The notes beneath the pieces are model-generated. The model ran no database searches. It saw only the letters and a list, made by a program, of their open reading frames with translations, and was not told the origin of the DNA. From Thermalbibacter longus (lineage in GTDB: Bacteria; Chloroflexota; Chloroflexia; Thermomicrobiales; Thermomicrobiaceae): a stretch of 64,000 nt of DNA. Shown here piece by piece: positions 1 through 12,740 of this stretch; within the stretch, counting starts at the first letter, position 1, and every line of letters begins with the position of its first letter. The stretch covers positions 1 through 64,000 of the forward strand of contig NZ_JAMSLR010000006.1 in the NCBI RefSeq assembly GCF_023806485.1, in the 5' to 3' direction. The position numbers and the translations under genes are program-made.

Positions 1-477
1 CCCCCCGGGGTTTGTGCACGATTTGAGGTCGACGCAGCGCAGCGCGCCCGCCTCTCTGCCCGCCGTGGCCGCGACCTCTTGCCCAGCACGCCCGCGCGTC
101 GACCTTCCCCATGCGCTCAGCGCCACGTCCGCGCGGCAGCCAGCCCGGCGACGAGGCGGCACGGGCCACGGACTCTGGCTCCGCGCGGGTTCGCGCTGGA
201 TAGGGTACGCCTGGCCGCGCGTCGAGCGCGCCGGGAGCTCCTCTAAGCGAGATCGATGGCCACGCTCCCGCCCGGCCAGGCTCGGGTACGGGGAAAGGCG
301 GACTCGTCGCGCACAACGGGAGCCCGAACCCGACGCGTCCTCCCGCGGTGGAGCCGCGAGCCGAAGGACACCGCGCGGGCACCCGGACTGGCGGACGCGG
401 GCGGCAGCCGGCCCGTATCGGGCCCGGCCACAGGGTAGCGTGCCTCGCGAGTCGAGCTGGGCGACGGGCGTGATCGC
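1..477. other. intergenic stretch, nothing recognised
   Basis: GC-rich sequence downstream of the serS stop. Open frames run through it on both strands, but their translations are Arg/Ala/Pro/Gly-rich and have no ribosome-binding site or recognisable motif, so I treat them as chance frames in high-GC DNA. I see no tRNA, terminator or repeat. Confidence 0.4.
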
Positions 478-1785
478 TCAGGACACCGCGCGCGGGACGA
501 GCCCGTACGCCGGCTGCGGGCCGATCACTTCCTGGCCACCCATGTAGGGGCGCAAGACCTCGGGGACGACGAAGCTGCCGTCCGGCTGCTGGTAGTTCTC
601 CATGATCGCGATCAGCGTGCGCGGCAGGGCGAGCCCCGAGCCGTTCAGCGTGTGCACGTACTGCGGCCGCGCGCCTTCAGCCGGGCGGTAGCGGATGTTG
701 GCGCGGCGCGCCTGGAAGTCGCGGAAGTTGGAGCAGGAGGAGACCTCCAGCCACTCCTGGCTGCCCGGCGCCCAGACCTCGAGGTCGAACTTCTTGGCGG
801 CGGTGAAGGAGAGGTCGCCGGTACAGATCTGGACGACCCGGTACGGCAGCTCGAGGCGTTGGAGCACGTCCTCGGCGTTGCCGAGCAGCGACGTCAGCTC
901 GTCGTCCGAGGTCTCCGGCTCGACGAACTTCACCATCTCCACCTTCTCGAACTGGTGCACGCGCTTGATGCCGCGGACGTCCCGCCCAGCCGAGACGCGC
1001 TCCTTGCGGAAGCACGGCGTGTGGGCGACCAGGTAGATCGGCAGCACGCCCGGCGGCAGGATCTCGTCGCGGTAGAGGTTGGTCACCGGCACCTCGGCCG
1101 TCGGGATCAGCCAGAGGTCGGTCTCCTCGTCGTGGTAGAGGTTATCGCCGAACTTGGGCAGGTTGCCGGTGCCGACCATCGCCTCGCGCCGCACGAGGTC
1201 AGGCGGGTAGACCTCGAAATAGCCGTGCTCGCGGACGTGCAGGTCGATCATCCAGGTGATCAGCGCCCGCTGCAGCCGGGCCAGGTCGCCCCGCAGGACG
1301 TAGAAGCGCGAGCCGGAGACCTTGACCCCGCGCGCGAAGTCGATCAGCCGCAGCTCCTCGGCGATCTCCCAGTGGGGTCGCACCGGGAAGTCGAACGTCC
1401 GCGGCTCGCCCCAGTGGCGGACGACGACGTTGGCGCTGTCGTCGGGGCCGACCGGCACGTCGGGGTCGGGCAGGTTGGGCACCTCGAGCAAGAGCTCCTC
1501 GAGCCGGGCCTCCACCTGGGCCAGCTCGGCGTCGAGCTGCTCGATCCGGTCGCCGAGCGCCCGCATGGCCGCGATGGCCTGCTCGCGCTCCGGGCCAGCC
1601 GGCAGGCGACCGATGCGCTTCGACTCGGCGTTGCGCTCGGCCTTGAGCCGTTCCACTTCGGCGATGAGCTGGCGGCGCCGCTCGTCGAGCTCGAGGATAG
1701 CGTCAATGGGGGCCTCGGTGTTGAGCTTGACGAGCGCCTCGCGGACGAGGTCGGTCTGCTCGCGAATCAGCCGGAGATCAAGCAT
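478..1785 (-). CDS. serS: seryl-tRNA synthetase
   Basis: Class II aminoacyl-tRNA synthetase that charges tRNA-Ser with serine in the cytoplasm. The 435 residues match the usual length. The N-terminus ([10 protein letters not shown]) opens the tRNA-binding coiled-coil arm, visible as a Glu/Arg/Leu-rich stretch at about residues 30-100. The catalytic core follows, with the class II motif 2 region ([19 protein letters not shown], then HQFEKVE) and a C-terminal motif 3 segment ([18 protein letters not shown]). The ATG is preceded by a good ribosome-binding site (ctggaggg). It lies 63 bases downstream of the HNH gene on the same strand and may be co-transcribed with it. Confidence 0.97.
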   Translation of the reverse strand: MLDLRLIREQTDLVREALVKLNTEAPIDAILELDERRRQLIAEVERLKAERNAESKRIGRLPAGPEREQAIAAMRALGDRIEQLDAELAQVEARLEELLLEVPNLPDPDVPVGPDDSANVVVRHWGEPRTFDFPVRPHWEIAEELRLIDFARGVKVSGSRFYVLRGDLARLQRALITWMIDLHVREHGYFEVYPPDLVRREAMVGTGNLPKFGDNLYHDEETDLWLIPTAEVPVTNLYRDEILPPGVLPIYLVAHTPCFRKERVSAGRDVRGIKRVHQFEKVEMVKFVEPETSDDELTSLLGNAEDVLQRLELPYRVVQICTGDLSFTAAKKFDLEVWAPGSQEWLEVSSCSNFRDFQARRANIRYRPAEGARPQYVHTLNGSGLALPRTLIAIMENYQQPDGSFVVPEVLRPYMGGQEVIGPQPAYGLVPRAVS

Positions 1786-1848
1786 GCGCTCCCTCCAGGT
1801 TCAGCCACCGGCCGGGACAGCGAGCCGCGCGGCCCGGCCGTCCCTCGT

Positions 1849-2481
1849 TTATCGACTGCTCAGGTGATGGATGTCAAGCTCGGGCAGGAACTTGAGCCAC
1901 GACTCGTGCACGCGCGCGTTCAGCGCCCGCTCGATGGTGTAGTAGCGCCCCGGCCGCGGCTCGAAGGGCTGGCGGAGGAGCCGCATGCGGGCCTCGGCCA
2001 GCGACTTGCCGCCCTTGCGGTGGTTGCAGGCGCGGCAGGCGCTGACGACGTTCTCCCAGGTGTGGGAACCGCCGCGGGAGCGCGGAACGACGTGGTCGAT
2101 CGTCAAGTCGGTCGTGCGCGTGCCGCAGTACTGGCAGGTGTAGTGATCGCGCGCGAAGACCTCGCGCCGGCAGAGCTTGACCCGCGGCTGGGGGCGACGA
2201 ATGAGGTAGATGAGGCGGATGACCGCGGGGGCCGGGAAGCGAGCCTGGGCCGAGGCGAGCTCGTGCTCGTACGCCTCCAAGAGCTCGGCCTTGCCGGTCA
2301 GGAGGAGCACGATAGCCCGGCGGACGCTGGAGACGTGGAGCGGCTCGTAGTTCTGGTTCAGCACGAGGACGGGGTAATGCCCGTTCAGGCGGTACCCGTT
2401 CTGGTGGCCGTTGTGCTGAGGTTGACCAGGTTCGGTCTCGTTCAACGCCATGCCCTGTCTGCGCGCCAGTCTCTCGTTCAC
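1849..2481 (-). CDS. HNH endonuclease
   Basis: Predicted HNH-family nuclease of 210 residues. The C-terminal half carries the zinc-type HNH fold: CQYCG, then LTIDHVVPRSRGG, then a CRACN...RKG segment, giving two CxxC knuckles around the catalytic His. The N-terminal half (LVLNQNYEPLHVSSVRRAIVLLLTGKAELLE, in two pieces) is typical of the stand-alone HNH proteins common in Actinobacteria and Chloroflexota, whose physiological role is not established. A GTG start at 2481 has GGAG upstream; an in-frame ATG at 2451 is an alternative. No restriction methylase or phage gene is nearby, so I infer a housekeeping or repair-type nuclease rather than part of a defence island. Confidence 0.9.
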   Translation of the reverse strand: MNERLARRQGMALNETEPGQPQHNGHQNGYRLNGHYPVLVLNQNYEPLHVSSVRRAIVLLLTGKAELLEAYEHELASAQARFPAPAVIRLIYLIRRPQPRVKLCRREVFARDHYTCQYCGTRTTDLTIDHVVPRSRGGSHTWENVVSACRACNHRKGGKSLAEARMRLLRQPFEPRPGRYYTIERALNARVHESWLKFLPELDIHHLSSR

Positions 2482-2740
2482 GCGTCGTGCTCCAGAGCAA
2501 TCATAGCAGCGGGCCGGCGCGCGCGGCTACCCGGCTGCGCCCGCGTGAGGAACCGCGCGCCGGCTGGCGAGCGGCGTCTCGTGGCCCGGCCAGCCTCTCG
2601 TACGGTAGGGCGCGCCCGGAGCACCAGCGATGGGAGATCCACTGGGCGGGCTCGCCCGAGGGACATCTGGTGAGTCGGTAGGGAAGCACCCGGCGCTGGC
2701 GGGGCAGTGACCTGATGGCGCGCGAGGCCGTGCTCCGGCG

Positions 2741-5635
<2,895 letters not shown>

Positions 5636-5662
5636 GCGGGCTCCGTTCCCCTACCCTCGCGG

Positions 5663-5672
5663 TGTCCGGACA
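5663..5672. promoter_or_regulatory. palindrome TGTCCGGACA upstream of uvrA
   Basis: Perfect 10-bp palindrome 27 bases before the uvrA start codon. The same 10-mer occurs at 55718-55727, also intergenic. It may be a regulator site; no binding protein can be named from the sequence. Confidence 0.3.
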
Positions 5673-5710
5673 GACACACGGCAATTCTAGCAGCGCCGTC
5701 CAGCCTCTGC

Positions 5711-5724
5711 CGAACACCTGTACG
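5711..5724 (-). promoter_or_regulatory. possible LexA (SOS) box upstream of uvrA
   Basis: CGAACACCTGTACG resembles the Gram-positive LexA box (CGAAC-N4-GTTCG) with one mismatch in the right half-site. It lies about 75 bases upstream of uvrA, a classic SOS gene, which is why I list it; the match alone is not strong. Confidence 0.3.
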
Positions 5725-5757
5725 AGTTTGACAGAATGGCACGCCCCTTACCTGCCA

Positions 5758-5787
5758 TTGACAGACCGCGCGGCGCTCGGCTAGAGT
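5758..5787 (+). promoter_or_regulatory. sigma70-type promoter for the glycosyltransferase gene
   Basis: Perfect -35 TTGACA (5758-5763), 18-base spacer, -10 TAGAGT (5782-5787), about 57 bases upstream of the chosen ATG at 5844. Its position within the longest open frame supports the internal start. Confidence 0.55.
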
Positions 5788-5843
5788 GCGGTCAGGTGGG
5801 CTCGCAACGAAAAGACGGTGGGGTACGCGGCGAGGAGGGACGG

Positions 5844-7157
5844 ATGGGAGCGGAGCGGCCTACGATTGTCTTCTTCCCGGAGGGCGCGCACGGCCCGACG
5901 AACAACTGCATCGGCATCGGCCGGATCCTCGCGCAGCGCGGCGCGCGCGTGGTCTTCGTGGTCGAGGAGTCCTTCGCCGGGACGCTAGAGGCGAAGGGCT
6001 TCGAGGAGCGGCTGATGCGCCTGCAGCCGCCGCCTGACAAGCCCGAAGAGCCCGGCCAGTTCTGGAAAGACTTCATCGCCAACACCGCACCGCACTTCCG
6101 GGAGAGCACCTTCCAGCAGATCCAGACGCTGATCCGCCCCATCTGGCAGTCGCTGATCGACGGGGCCGTCTACGTCGAGCCGCGGCTGCGCGAGATCTTC
6201 GCCGAGCTCCGCCCCGACGTCATCGTCGAGGACAACGTGGTCGCGTTCCCCGCCGTCGTGACCGCCGGCTGCCCCTGGGTGCGCATCGTCTCCTGCAACC
6301 CGCTGGAGATCCCCGACCCCGACCTACCGCCCGCGCTCTCCGGCCTGCCGACCGCCGACCGCTCGCAGTGGGAGGCCTGGCGCGAGGAGTACTGGCGGCA
6401 CCACGCGGATCTCCACGCCGGCTTCGACGAGTTCGTGCGATCGAGCGGCGCGCCGCCCCTACCGGAGCGGCAGTTCATCTGGGAGTCGCCCTACCTGAAC
6501 CTGTACCTGTACCCGGAGGAACTGGACTACCCGCGCAGCCGGCCGCTCGCCCCCACCTGGCACCGGATCGACTCCTCGGTGCGGGACACCGAGCCGCCCT
6601 TCGAGCTCCCCGAGCAGCTCCAGGGCGAGGGGAAGCTGGTCTACGTCAGCCTGGGCAGCCTGGGCTCGGCCGAGCCGGAGCTGATGAACCGCCTCGTCCG
6701 GCTCTTTGCCGCCACGCCGCATCGGGTCATCATCAGCCTCGGCCCGCAGAAAGGGCAGATGGCGCTGCCGGACAACGTCTGGGGCGACGAGTACTTGCCC
6801 CAGCCGTCGATCCTGCCGCTCGTCGACGCCGTGGTCACCCACGGCGGCAACAACACGACGACCGAGTGCATGCACTTCGGCAAGCCGATGCTCGCGCTGC
6901 CGCTGTTCTGGGATCAGCACGACAACGCCCAGCGGGTACAGGAGTGCGACTTCGGCTACCGGCTCGACTCGTACGCCTTCAGCGACGAGGAGTTCTACCA
7001 GGCCCTGGACGACCTCCTGGCGAACGAGGGGCGCCGGGAGCGCCTCCGCCGGGCCTCGGCCCGTATCCAGGCCGTCGACGGCCGGCGCAAGGCCGCCGAG
7101 CTGATCGAGCGGCTGGCCCGCGAGAAGCGGCCCATTACCCGCCCGGCGGCAAGCTGA
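5844..7157 (+). CDS. GT1-family glycosyltransferase (macrolide/UDP-glucuronosyl type)
   Basis: Transfers a sugar from a nucleotide-sugar donor to an acceptor that cannot be named from sequence. The 437 residues have the two-Rossmann GT-B shape. The N-terminus (PTIVFFPEGAHGPTNN) is the acceptor side. The C-terminal donor-binding signature VTHGGNNTTTECMHFGKP, followed by LPLFWDQHDNAQ, is at about residues 330-360, as in UGT/MGT enzymes. I chose the ATG at 5844 because gaggaggga precedes it and a good promoter lies just upstream; the open frame itself extends back to 5736. It stands alone, divergent from uvrA and convergent with copA, so the acceptor is not suggested by context. Confidence 0.88.
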   Translation: MGAERPTIVFFPEGAHGPTNNCIGIGRILAQRGARVVFVVEESFAGTLEAKGFEERLMRLQPPPDKPEEPGQFWKDFIANTAPHFRESTFQQIQTLIRPIWQSLIDGAVYVEPRLREIFAELRPDVIVEDNVVAFPAVVTAGCPWVRIVSCNPLEIPDPDLPPALSGLPTADRSQWEAWREEYWRHHADLHAGFDEFVRSSGAPPLPERQFIWESPYLNLYLYPEELDYPRSRPLAPTWHRIDSSVRDTEPPFELPEQLQGEGKLVYVSLGSLGSAEPELMNRLVRLFAATPHRVIISLGPQKGQMALPDNVWGDEYLPQPSILPLVDAVVTHGGNNTTTECMHFGKPMLALPLFWDQHDNAQRVQECDFGYRLDSYAFSDEEFYQALDDLLANEGRRERLRRASARIQAVDGRRKAAELIERLAREKRPITRPAAS

Positions 7158-7207
7158 TCGCCTCCGATCGGCACGGCCCCCAGCGCATCTGGCGATGCCG
7201 CAGCCGC

Positions 7208-7380
7208 CCCTCACCCTGCCCTGCGGGCGTCTCTCACCACCCTCACCCCCTTCCCCCTCTCCCGCAGGTGCGGGAGAGGGGGCGTACCCCGCACCCCAGA
7301 GCCCCTCTCCCGCTCGGCGGGAGAGGGGTGGCGAAGCCGGGGTGAGGGCCACTAGCGGGAAAAGGGGTAGGGGGTGAGAG
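7208..7380. repeat. palindromic GGGAGAGGGG repeat cluster
   Basis: Several inverted repeats of the form CCCTCTCCCGC-loop-GCGGGAGAGGG flanked by CCTCACCCC/GGGGTGAGG arms, filling the gap between two convergent genes. Related copies occur at about 10.45, 13.6-14.1, 17.2-17.4 and 54.5 kb. The hairpins could terminate transcription from both sides. Confidence 0.85.
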
Positions 7381-7389
7381 CAGCCATCC

Positions 7390-9981
7390 TCAGCGAGGCT
7401 CGGCCGCGCGCTCCGGCCGCCCCCCGGCCGTCGCCGGCTCCGGCGGGCCCAGCACCGGGGGAGCCGCGGGAGTGACAACCTCCACCGGCGGGCGGAAACG
7501 GCGCAGGCGCAGCGAGTTGGAGACGACGAAGACCGAGCTGAACGCCATCGCCACGCCAGCCAGCATCGGGTTGAGCAGCCCCAGCGCCGCCACTGGGATC
7601 AGCACGGTGTTGTAGGCGAAGGCCCAGAACAGGTTCCACTGGATCGTCCGTAGCGTGCGGCGCGAGAGGGCGAGCGCCGTCACCACGCCCCGGAGGTCGC
7701 CGCCGACCAGCACGATCTCCCCCGCCTCGATCGCGATGTCCGAGCCGGTGCCGATGGCGATGCCGAGGTCGGCCTGGGCCAACGCCGGCGCGTCGTTGAT
7801 CCCGTCGCCGACCATCGCCACCACCTCGCCGGCCGCTTGCAGATCCTGGACGACGCGCGCCTTCTGGTCGGGCAGCACCTCGGCCTCGACCCGCTCGATC
7901 CCCACCTGCCGGGCGATGGCCCACGCCGTGCGCCAGTTGTCGCCGGTGAGCAGTACCACCTGGAGCCCGAGGCGCTTCAGCGCGGCCACCGCCTCGGCAC
8001 TGCCGGGCTTGACCGTATCGGCCAGCGCCAGCACCCCGGCGAGCCGGCCATCGACCGCCACGTAGACCACGGTCTTGCCGGCTGCCTCCAGCCGCTCCGC
8101 CTCGGCCGCGAGCGGCTCGACCGGCACGCCCAGCGCCTCCATCAGCCGCCGCGTGCCGACCGCGACCGTCCGGCCAGCCACGACCGCCACCACTCCCTGC
8201 CCCGGCCGGGCCTCGAAGCGCTCCACCGGCTCGGCAAGCGCCAGCCCGGCCTCCTGCGCGCGGGCGACGATCGCGGCTCCCAGCGGGTGCTCGCTGCGCA
8301 GCTCGGCTAGCGCCGCCAGCCGCAGCAGCTCCAGGCCGGGGTCAGCGCCGCCGTCGAGCCCCGGGGCGGGGACGACGTCGGTCACCTCGGGCTTGCCGCG
8401 GGTCACCGTCCCGGTCTTGTCCAGTACCACCGTGGTGAGCTCGCGGATCCGCTCCAGCGCCTGGCCGCCCTTGATCAGCACGCCGTGCTCCGCCCCCACG
8501 CCGGTGCCGACCATGATCGCCGTCGGCGTGGCCAGGCCCATGGCGCAGGGGCAGGCGATCACCAGCACGGCGACCGCCGGCAGCAGCGCCCGGCCCACGT
8601 CGCCGGTCGCCAGCAGCCAGCCGGCGAAGGTCAGCGCGGCGACGACGATGACAGCCTGGACGAAGACGCCGGCCACCCGGTCGACCAGCGACTGGATCGG
8701 CGCCTTCGAGCCCTGGGCCTGCTGCACCAGCCGGACGATCTGGGCCAGCACGGTCTCGCGCCCCACCCGGCTGGCTCGCATGACGAACGCGCCGGTGGTG
8801 TTCACCGTGCCGCCGATGACCCGGTCGCCCGGCTCCTTGTCGACCGGGAAGCTCTCGCCGGTCAGCATGCTCTCGTCGACGGCCGAGCGGCCCTCGACGA
8901 CCACGCCGTCCACCGGGATGCGCTCGCCAGGCCGCACGACCACCAGGTCGCCTGGGCGCACCTCGCCGGCCGGGATCTCCTGCTCCTCCCCGCCGCGGAT
9001 CACCCGCGCCACCTTCGGCTGCAAGCCGATCAGCTTGCGCACGGCCGAGGAGGTCTGGCCGCGCGCCCGTAGCTCGAAGTAGCGGCCGAGCAGGATCGCG
9101 GTGATCACGACGGCGGCGACGTCGTAGTAGAGCGCGTGGCCGCCCGCCGCGGCATGGTCGGCGCTCGCGAAGGTGAAGTAGGCCGAGTAGAGGAAGGCCG
9201 CGCTGGTACCGAGGCTGACCAGCGTGTCCATCGTGAACTGCCAGTGGCGGAGGTTCTTCAGCGCCGCCAGGTGGAAACGGGCCCCGAAGTAGGCCCAGAC
9301 CGGCAGCGCCAGCGCGAAGAGCACCAGTCCTACATGCGGCAGGCCGGGGAAGAACATGCTCAGGACGACGACCGGCACGGTGAAGAGCGCGCTGAGCGCG
9401 ACGTCGGTGCACAGGTCGGCCAGCGCCCGCTGGCGGCGCCGGGCGTCCTCGTCTCCCTCCTCGGTCAGCTCGGCCGGCTCGGCCAGCACGCGCGCCCCGT
9501 AGCCGGCCGCGCGCACCGCCCGCAGCATGGCGTCCAGGCTGGCCCGCTCCGGGTCGTAGGCCACCGTCGCGCGCTCGGTCGCCAGGTTGACGGCCGCCGA
9601 CTCGACACCCTCGACCTTCGCCAGCGCCCGCTCGACGCGCCGCACGCAGGAGGCGCAAGTCATGCCCTCGATCGCCAGCTCGACGGTCGCGACGCCCTCG
9701 GGCCCGGAAGCGAGCGGCGACTCGACCGCCTCCACCGCCGCGCGGTAGCCGGCGCGCTCCACCTGCTCGACCAGCCGCTCCGGCGCGACCTGGCCGGGAT
9801 CGAAGCTGACGGTGGCGCGCTCGGTCGCCAGGTTGACCTGGGCCTCGGCCACGCCCGGCAAGCGCTCCAGCGCCCGCTCCACCCGGCGCACGCAGGAGGC
9901 GCAGGTCATCCCCTCGATCCGCAGGGTGGCAGCCCCCTTCTCCGGCGTGACCGCCTGTGTCGTCTCGCTCGCCCGCTCCAT
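7390..9981 (-). CDS. copA: copper-exporting P1B-type ATPase
   Basis: Membrane ATPase that pumps Cu(I) out of the cytoplasm. The 863 residues contain two N-terminal heavy-metal domains, each with GMTCASC (about residues 22-85 and 100-165), then the membrane core. Visible motifs: TGES in the actuator domain, ion-binding CPC in [13 protein letters not shown], phosphorylation site DKTGTVT, hinge [14 protein letters not shown], and a C-terminal [17 protein letters not shown] typical of the Cu(I) subgroup. It starts 42 bases after csoR on the same strand, so the two form an operon presumably derepressed by copper through the CsoR sites upstream. The Pro/Ala-rich tail after the last helix is probably disordered. 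Confidence 0.96.
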   Translation of the reverse strand: MERASETTQAVTPEKGAATLRIEGMTCASCVRRVERALERLPGVAEAQVNLATERATVSFDPGQVAPERLVEQVERAGYRAAVEAVESPLASGPEGVATVELAIEGMTCASCVRRVERALAKVEGVESAAVNLATERATVAYDPERASLDAMLRAVRAAGYGARVLAEPAELTEEGDEDARRRQRALADLCTDVALSALFTVPVVVLSMFFPGLPHVGLVLFALALPVWAYFGARFHLAALKNLRHWQFTMDTLVSLGTSAAFLYSAYFTFASADHAAAGGHALYYDVAAVVITAILLGRYFELRARGQTSSAVRKLIGLQPKVARVIRGGEEQEIPAGEVRPGDLVVVRPGERIPVDGVVVEGRSAVDESMLTGESFPVDKEPGDRVIGGTVNTTGAFVMRASRVGRETVLAQIVRLVQQAQGSKAPIQSLVDRVAGVFVQAVIVVAALTFAGWLLATGDVGRALLPAVAVLVIACPCAMGLATPTAIMVGTGVGAEHGVLIKGGQALERIRELTTVVLDKTGTVTRGKPEVTDVVPAPGLDGGADPGLELLRLAALAELRSEHPLGAAIVARAQEAGLALAEPVERFEARPGQGVVAVVAGRTVAVGTRRLMEALGVPVEPLAAEAERLEAAGKTVVYVAVDGRLAGVLALADTVKPGSAEAVAALKRLGLQVVLLTGDNWRTAWAIARQVGIERVEAEVLPDQKARVVQDLQAAGEVVAMVGDGINDAPALAQADLGIAIGTGSDIAIEAGEIVLVGGDLRGVVTALALSRRTLRTIQWNLFWAFAYNTVLIPVAALGLLNPMLAGVAMAFSSVFVVSNSLRLRRFRPPVEVVTPAAPPVLGPPEPATAGGRPERAAEPR

Positions 9982-10023
9982 CGTCTCGTCCTTCGAGGCA
10001 GCCGTGAGGCCGCCCGCTCGCTC

Positions 10024-10344
10024 TCAGCTCACGCTGCGGGTGAACCGCTCGATCGCGTCGCTCAGCTCCTGGATGGCGGCCTCCTTGTCCTCGGCCTGGA
10101 GGACGCAGCCGCGGATGTGGTCTTCCAGGAGCAGCAGCCCGATGCTCCGGGCCGCCGCGATGATCGAGGAGAGCTGGGTGAGAATATCGACGCAGTAGCG
10201 ATCCTCCTCGACCATCCGCTGCACGCCGCGCACCTGGCCCTCCATCCGGCGGAGGCGGGCCAGGATCCGCTCCTTGTCGTGGCGGTAGGAGTCGACCCGC
10301 CTCACCGCAGGGTCACTGGCCCTGACGAGCTCTTCGATGTCCAC
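10024..10344 (-). CDS. csoR: CsoR-family copper-sensing repressor
   Basis: Small all-helical DNA-binding repressor of 106 residues that releases DNA on binding Cu(I). The metal-binding triad is visible: Cys51 (in RYCVDIL) and His76/Cys80 (in DHIRGC), the C-H-C fingerprint of copper CsoR as opposed to RcnR/FrmR. The DNA-binding helix RLRRMEGQVRGVQRM is conserved. I chose GTG at 10344 because GGGAGGT precedes it; the open frame continues to 10443, but that extension covers the operator palindromes and is unlikely to be translated. First gene of the csoR-copA operon, so probably autoregulated. Confidence 0.93.
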   Translation of the reverse strand: MDIEELVRASDPAVRRVDSYRHDKERILARLRRMEGQVRGVQRMVEEDRYCVDILTQLSSIIAAARSIGLLLLEDHIRGCVLQAEDKEAAIQELSDAIERFTRSVS

Positions 10345-10381
10345 CGCGGTACCTCCCGCTCCGCTCGCGACTGCCCGGAAG

Positions 10382-10434
10382 TATACCCCGTCGGGGTATA
10401 ACCGCTCGTGGCCCAGTATACCCCCAGCGGGTAT
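10382..10434 (-). promoter_or_regulatory. two CsoR-type operators upstream of csoR-copA
   Basis: Site 1, TATACCCCGTCGGGGTATA (10382-10400), is palindromic except for its centre base. Site 2 (10417-10434; TATACCC...GGGTAT) is a second, less perfect copy. The spacing is about 35 bases centre to centre. Both match the ATACCCC/GGGGTAT style of known CsoR operators and lie 38-90 bases before the csoR start. A dual site suggests tight repression. Confidence 0.8.
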
Positions 10435-10448
10435 CGTCGTCAACGAAT

Positions 10449-10513
10449 GCCCTCACCCCGCCCTTCGGGCACCCCTCTCCCGCGAGTGCGGGAGAGGGGA
10501 CGGGGGTGAGGGC
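10449..10513. repeat. palindromic GGGAGAGGGG repeat, single copy
   Basis: One complete unit: GCCCTCACCCC, then CCCCTCTCCCGC, a 5-base loop, GCGGGAGAGGGG and GGGGTGAGGGC. The outer and inner arms pair to give a long hairpin. It sits between the csoR operators and the divergent secreted-protein gene. Confidence 0.8.
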
Positions 10514-10832
10514 GGCGCAGGCCGGCGCGCGAGGCCACAGCGGAACCGGTCGACCTGATCGAGAGTCATTCATGATAGGAGCCCACCCGGGGAACCGGCA
10601 CGCCATCGCCGGCCCCGCCGGTTCCTCACCCGTGCGTGCGCTGGCGGGCCGGGTCGCTCCCGGGCTCTGGCCTGAGGACAAATGATTCGCTATAGTAGAG
10701 CTGGAAGCACGTCGCTCAAGAGAGGAGCCGGCTATGTGAGAGCACCTGCCGTGCGGGCCGCCTTCGGGCGAGTTCGGGGGATGGGGAGGAGGCAGTTTTC
10801 GACTCGCGATTCCAAGGGAAGAGAGGGAAGGT
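10514..10832. other. intergenic leader of the first secreted-protein gene
   Basis: No gene seen. A possible -10 box TATAGT lies at 10691-10696, without a convincing -35, about 140 bases before the ATG at 10833. The leader is otherwise unremarkable and ends in a purine-rich ribosome-binding site (gagggaagg). Confidence 0.35.
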
Positions 10833-12701
10833 ATGAGAGAACGCTCCGCGCAGGTATCGCGGCCCGCGAAGGGCTGGTCGCTGCGCTTCGCCACCGCCTC
10901 GCTGCTCGTCTCGGCGTTGCTGCTGGCCAGCACTGCCCTCTTCGTCGCCCGGCCGGGACTGGCCGGCGCCGTGCTGGGCCCGCAGCAGGGACAAGCCGAC
11001 CCACCGGCGCCCCAGTTCGCGCAGCCGCCCGCCTGGGCACTGGCGCCCGCGCAGCCGCGGCCTGGTTGCCGCTACTTCCCCGAGACCCAGCACAACCTCT
11101 GCTTCGGCTTCCGCGCCTACTGGGAGACCTACGGCGGCCTGCTCGAGTTCGGGTTCCCGCTCACCGAGGAGTATGTCGACCCGGTGCTGGGACTGACCGT
11201 GCAGTGGTTCGAGCGCGCCCGCTTCGAGTGGCACCCCGGCGTGATCCCCGAGCGCTTCGACGTGCTCGAAGGCCGCGTCGGCGCCGAGCTGCTCGGCATC
11301 GAGGGCCTACCGCCGGCACCTACCCCGACACCGACCCCGACGCCCACGCCGACCCTCACCATCGATCTGACCCCGGCCAGCGACACCAACGCGGTGGGGA
11401 CGAGCCACACCGTCACGGCAGTGGTTGAGCGGGACGGCGAGCCGGTCTCCGGCGAGCGCGTGCGCTTCCGGGTCACCGGCGGCGGCAGCCCCAGCCCGAG
11501 TAGCGGCAGCGACGTGACCGACAGTGACGGGGAGGCCACCTTCACCTTCACCAACAACCTGGCGGCCACCAACACCATCGAGGCCTGGGTCGATCTGGAC
11601 AACGACGGGACCCGCGACGCCGACGAGCCGATGGACACCGCCACCAAGACCTGGACGGGCGAGCTGACCATCGAGCTGAGCCAGCCACGTGACACCAACC
11701 CGGTTGGGATGCAGCACACGGTGACGGCCCTGGTGGAGCGCAACGGCACTCCTGTCTCTGGGGTGCGGGTGCGGTTCCAGGTGAGCACCGAGGGCGATCC
11801 CTCGCCCACCACCGGCAGCGACGTCACCGACACTGACGGCGAGGCGACGTTTACCTTCAGCAACGACGAGCCGGCCACCAACACGGTCACCGCCTGGATC
11901 GACCTCGACGGCAACACCACCCGCAACTCCAACGAGCCGCGCGCGACCGCGACCAAGGAGTGGGTGGCGCTGAACGTTACCATTGAGCCTTCAAACGCCT
12001 TCAACCTGATCAACACCACCCACCGGGTAGTGGCGGTCGTGACGGACGCGAATGACAACCCTGTCTCCGGGCAGGTAGTCCGCTTCCGGGTAACGGGTGG
12101 GGGTACCCCCAACCGAACCAGCGGCAGCGACACGACTGACAGCAACGGTCGGACAGAGTTTGAATTCCAGAACGGCACCGTTGGCACAGTGAACACCGTC
12201 ACTGCCTGGATCGACCTCGACGGCGATAATTCGCCCGACACCGGCGAGCCGCAGGATAGTCAAACGAAGCGGTGGCTGAGCGCATCGCTTCAGCTTAACC
12301 AAACAACAATTGGTGAAGGGAGTATTGGCGACACTACAGAGGACGCGACTGCTACAGTGACCGTTCAGAGCGGTGGAGCCCAGGTGCGAGTGTTCGTCCA
12401 GATCCAAGACACCGAACCGGCCAACGGGCAGGACAATCCGACAGGCAACGGCCAGGCTGATGCATCGTTTTCGGCTTGTCAGCAGAATGGGCCGGATACG
12501 GATGACCAGGATTCTGGCCAGACAACGGGCGCCGCTGTCAATTTTCCGATCTACGTCTGTGGCCACAATGACAGTGATGCCGGTCAGGACGATACGTTCA
12601 CTGTCCGGGCATACCTTGACTCTGACAACGACGGTGCGCTGAACACCTCGGCGGACGATCTCATCGGTTCCCAGCAGTTGACCATCACCGATAACCAGTG
12701 A
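10833..12701 (+). CDS. secreted protein with LGFP-like module and Ig-like repeats
   Basis: A 622-residue exported protein of unknown function. A basic N-terminus and hydrophobic stretch (about residues 17-45) form a signal peptide or membrane anchor. At about 76-155 lies an LGFP-like module: YFPETQHNLC, GFRAYWE, FGFPLTEEY, then QWFERARFEWHPG. A Thr-Pro linker (about 162-173) leads to three Ig-like domains of about 95 residues, each ending in an Asp-rich D-x-D-x-DG-x-x-D-x-x-EP strand, then a distinct C-terminal domain. The Asp clusters could bind calcium (inference). From about 11,970 onward base composition falls well below that of the neighbours. Followed by a strong hairpin. Probably a cell-surface or matrix protein. 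Confidence 0.8.
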   Translation: MRERSAQVSRPAKGWSLRFATASLLVSALLLASTALFVARPGLAGAVLGPQQGQADPPAPQFAQPPAWALAPAQPRPGCRYFPETQHNLCFGFRAYWETYGGLLEFGFPLTEEYVDPVLGLTVQWFERARFEWHPGVIPERFDVLEGRVGAELLGIEGLPPAPTPTPTPTPTPTLTIDLTPASDTNAVGTSHTVTAVVERDGEPVSGERVRFRVTGGGSPSPSSGSDVTDSDGEATFTFTNNLAATNTIEAWVDLDNDGTRDADEPMDTATKTWTGELTIELSQPRDTNPVGMQHTVTALVERNGTPVSGVRVRFQVSTEGDPSPTTGSDVTDTDGEATFTFSNDEPATNTVTAWIDLDGNTTRNSNEPRATATKEWVALNVTIEPSNAFNLINTTHRVVAVVTDANDNPVSGQVVRFRVTGGGTPNRTSGSDTTDSNGRTEFEFQNGTVGTVNTVTAWIDLDGDNSPDTGEPQDSQTKRWLSASLQLNQTTIGEGSIGDTTEDATATVTVQSGGAQVRVFVQIQDTEPANGQDNPTGNGQADASFSACQQNGPDTDDQDSGQTTGAAVNFPIYVCGHNDSDAGQDDTFTVRAYLDSDNDGALNTSADDLIGSQQLTITDNQ

Positions 12702-12740
12702 CGCCTGCCAGGTAAGCCAGTCAGGGATGCCGCGTGGAGC

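Noticed and set aside
1849-2481. HNH nuclease as part of a restriction or phage system
   Set aside because: Neighbours are serS and uvrA; no methylase, integrase or toxin partner is present.
652-2673. 673-codon plus-strand frame antisense to serS and the HNH gene
   Set aside because: Composition is Leu/Ala/Arg/Asp-rich in the manner of antisense to high-GC genes, and both minus-strand genes are certain.
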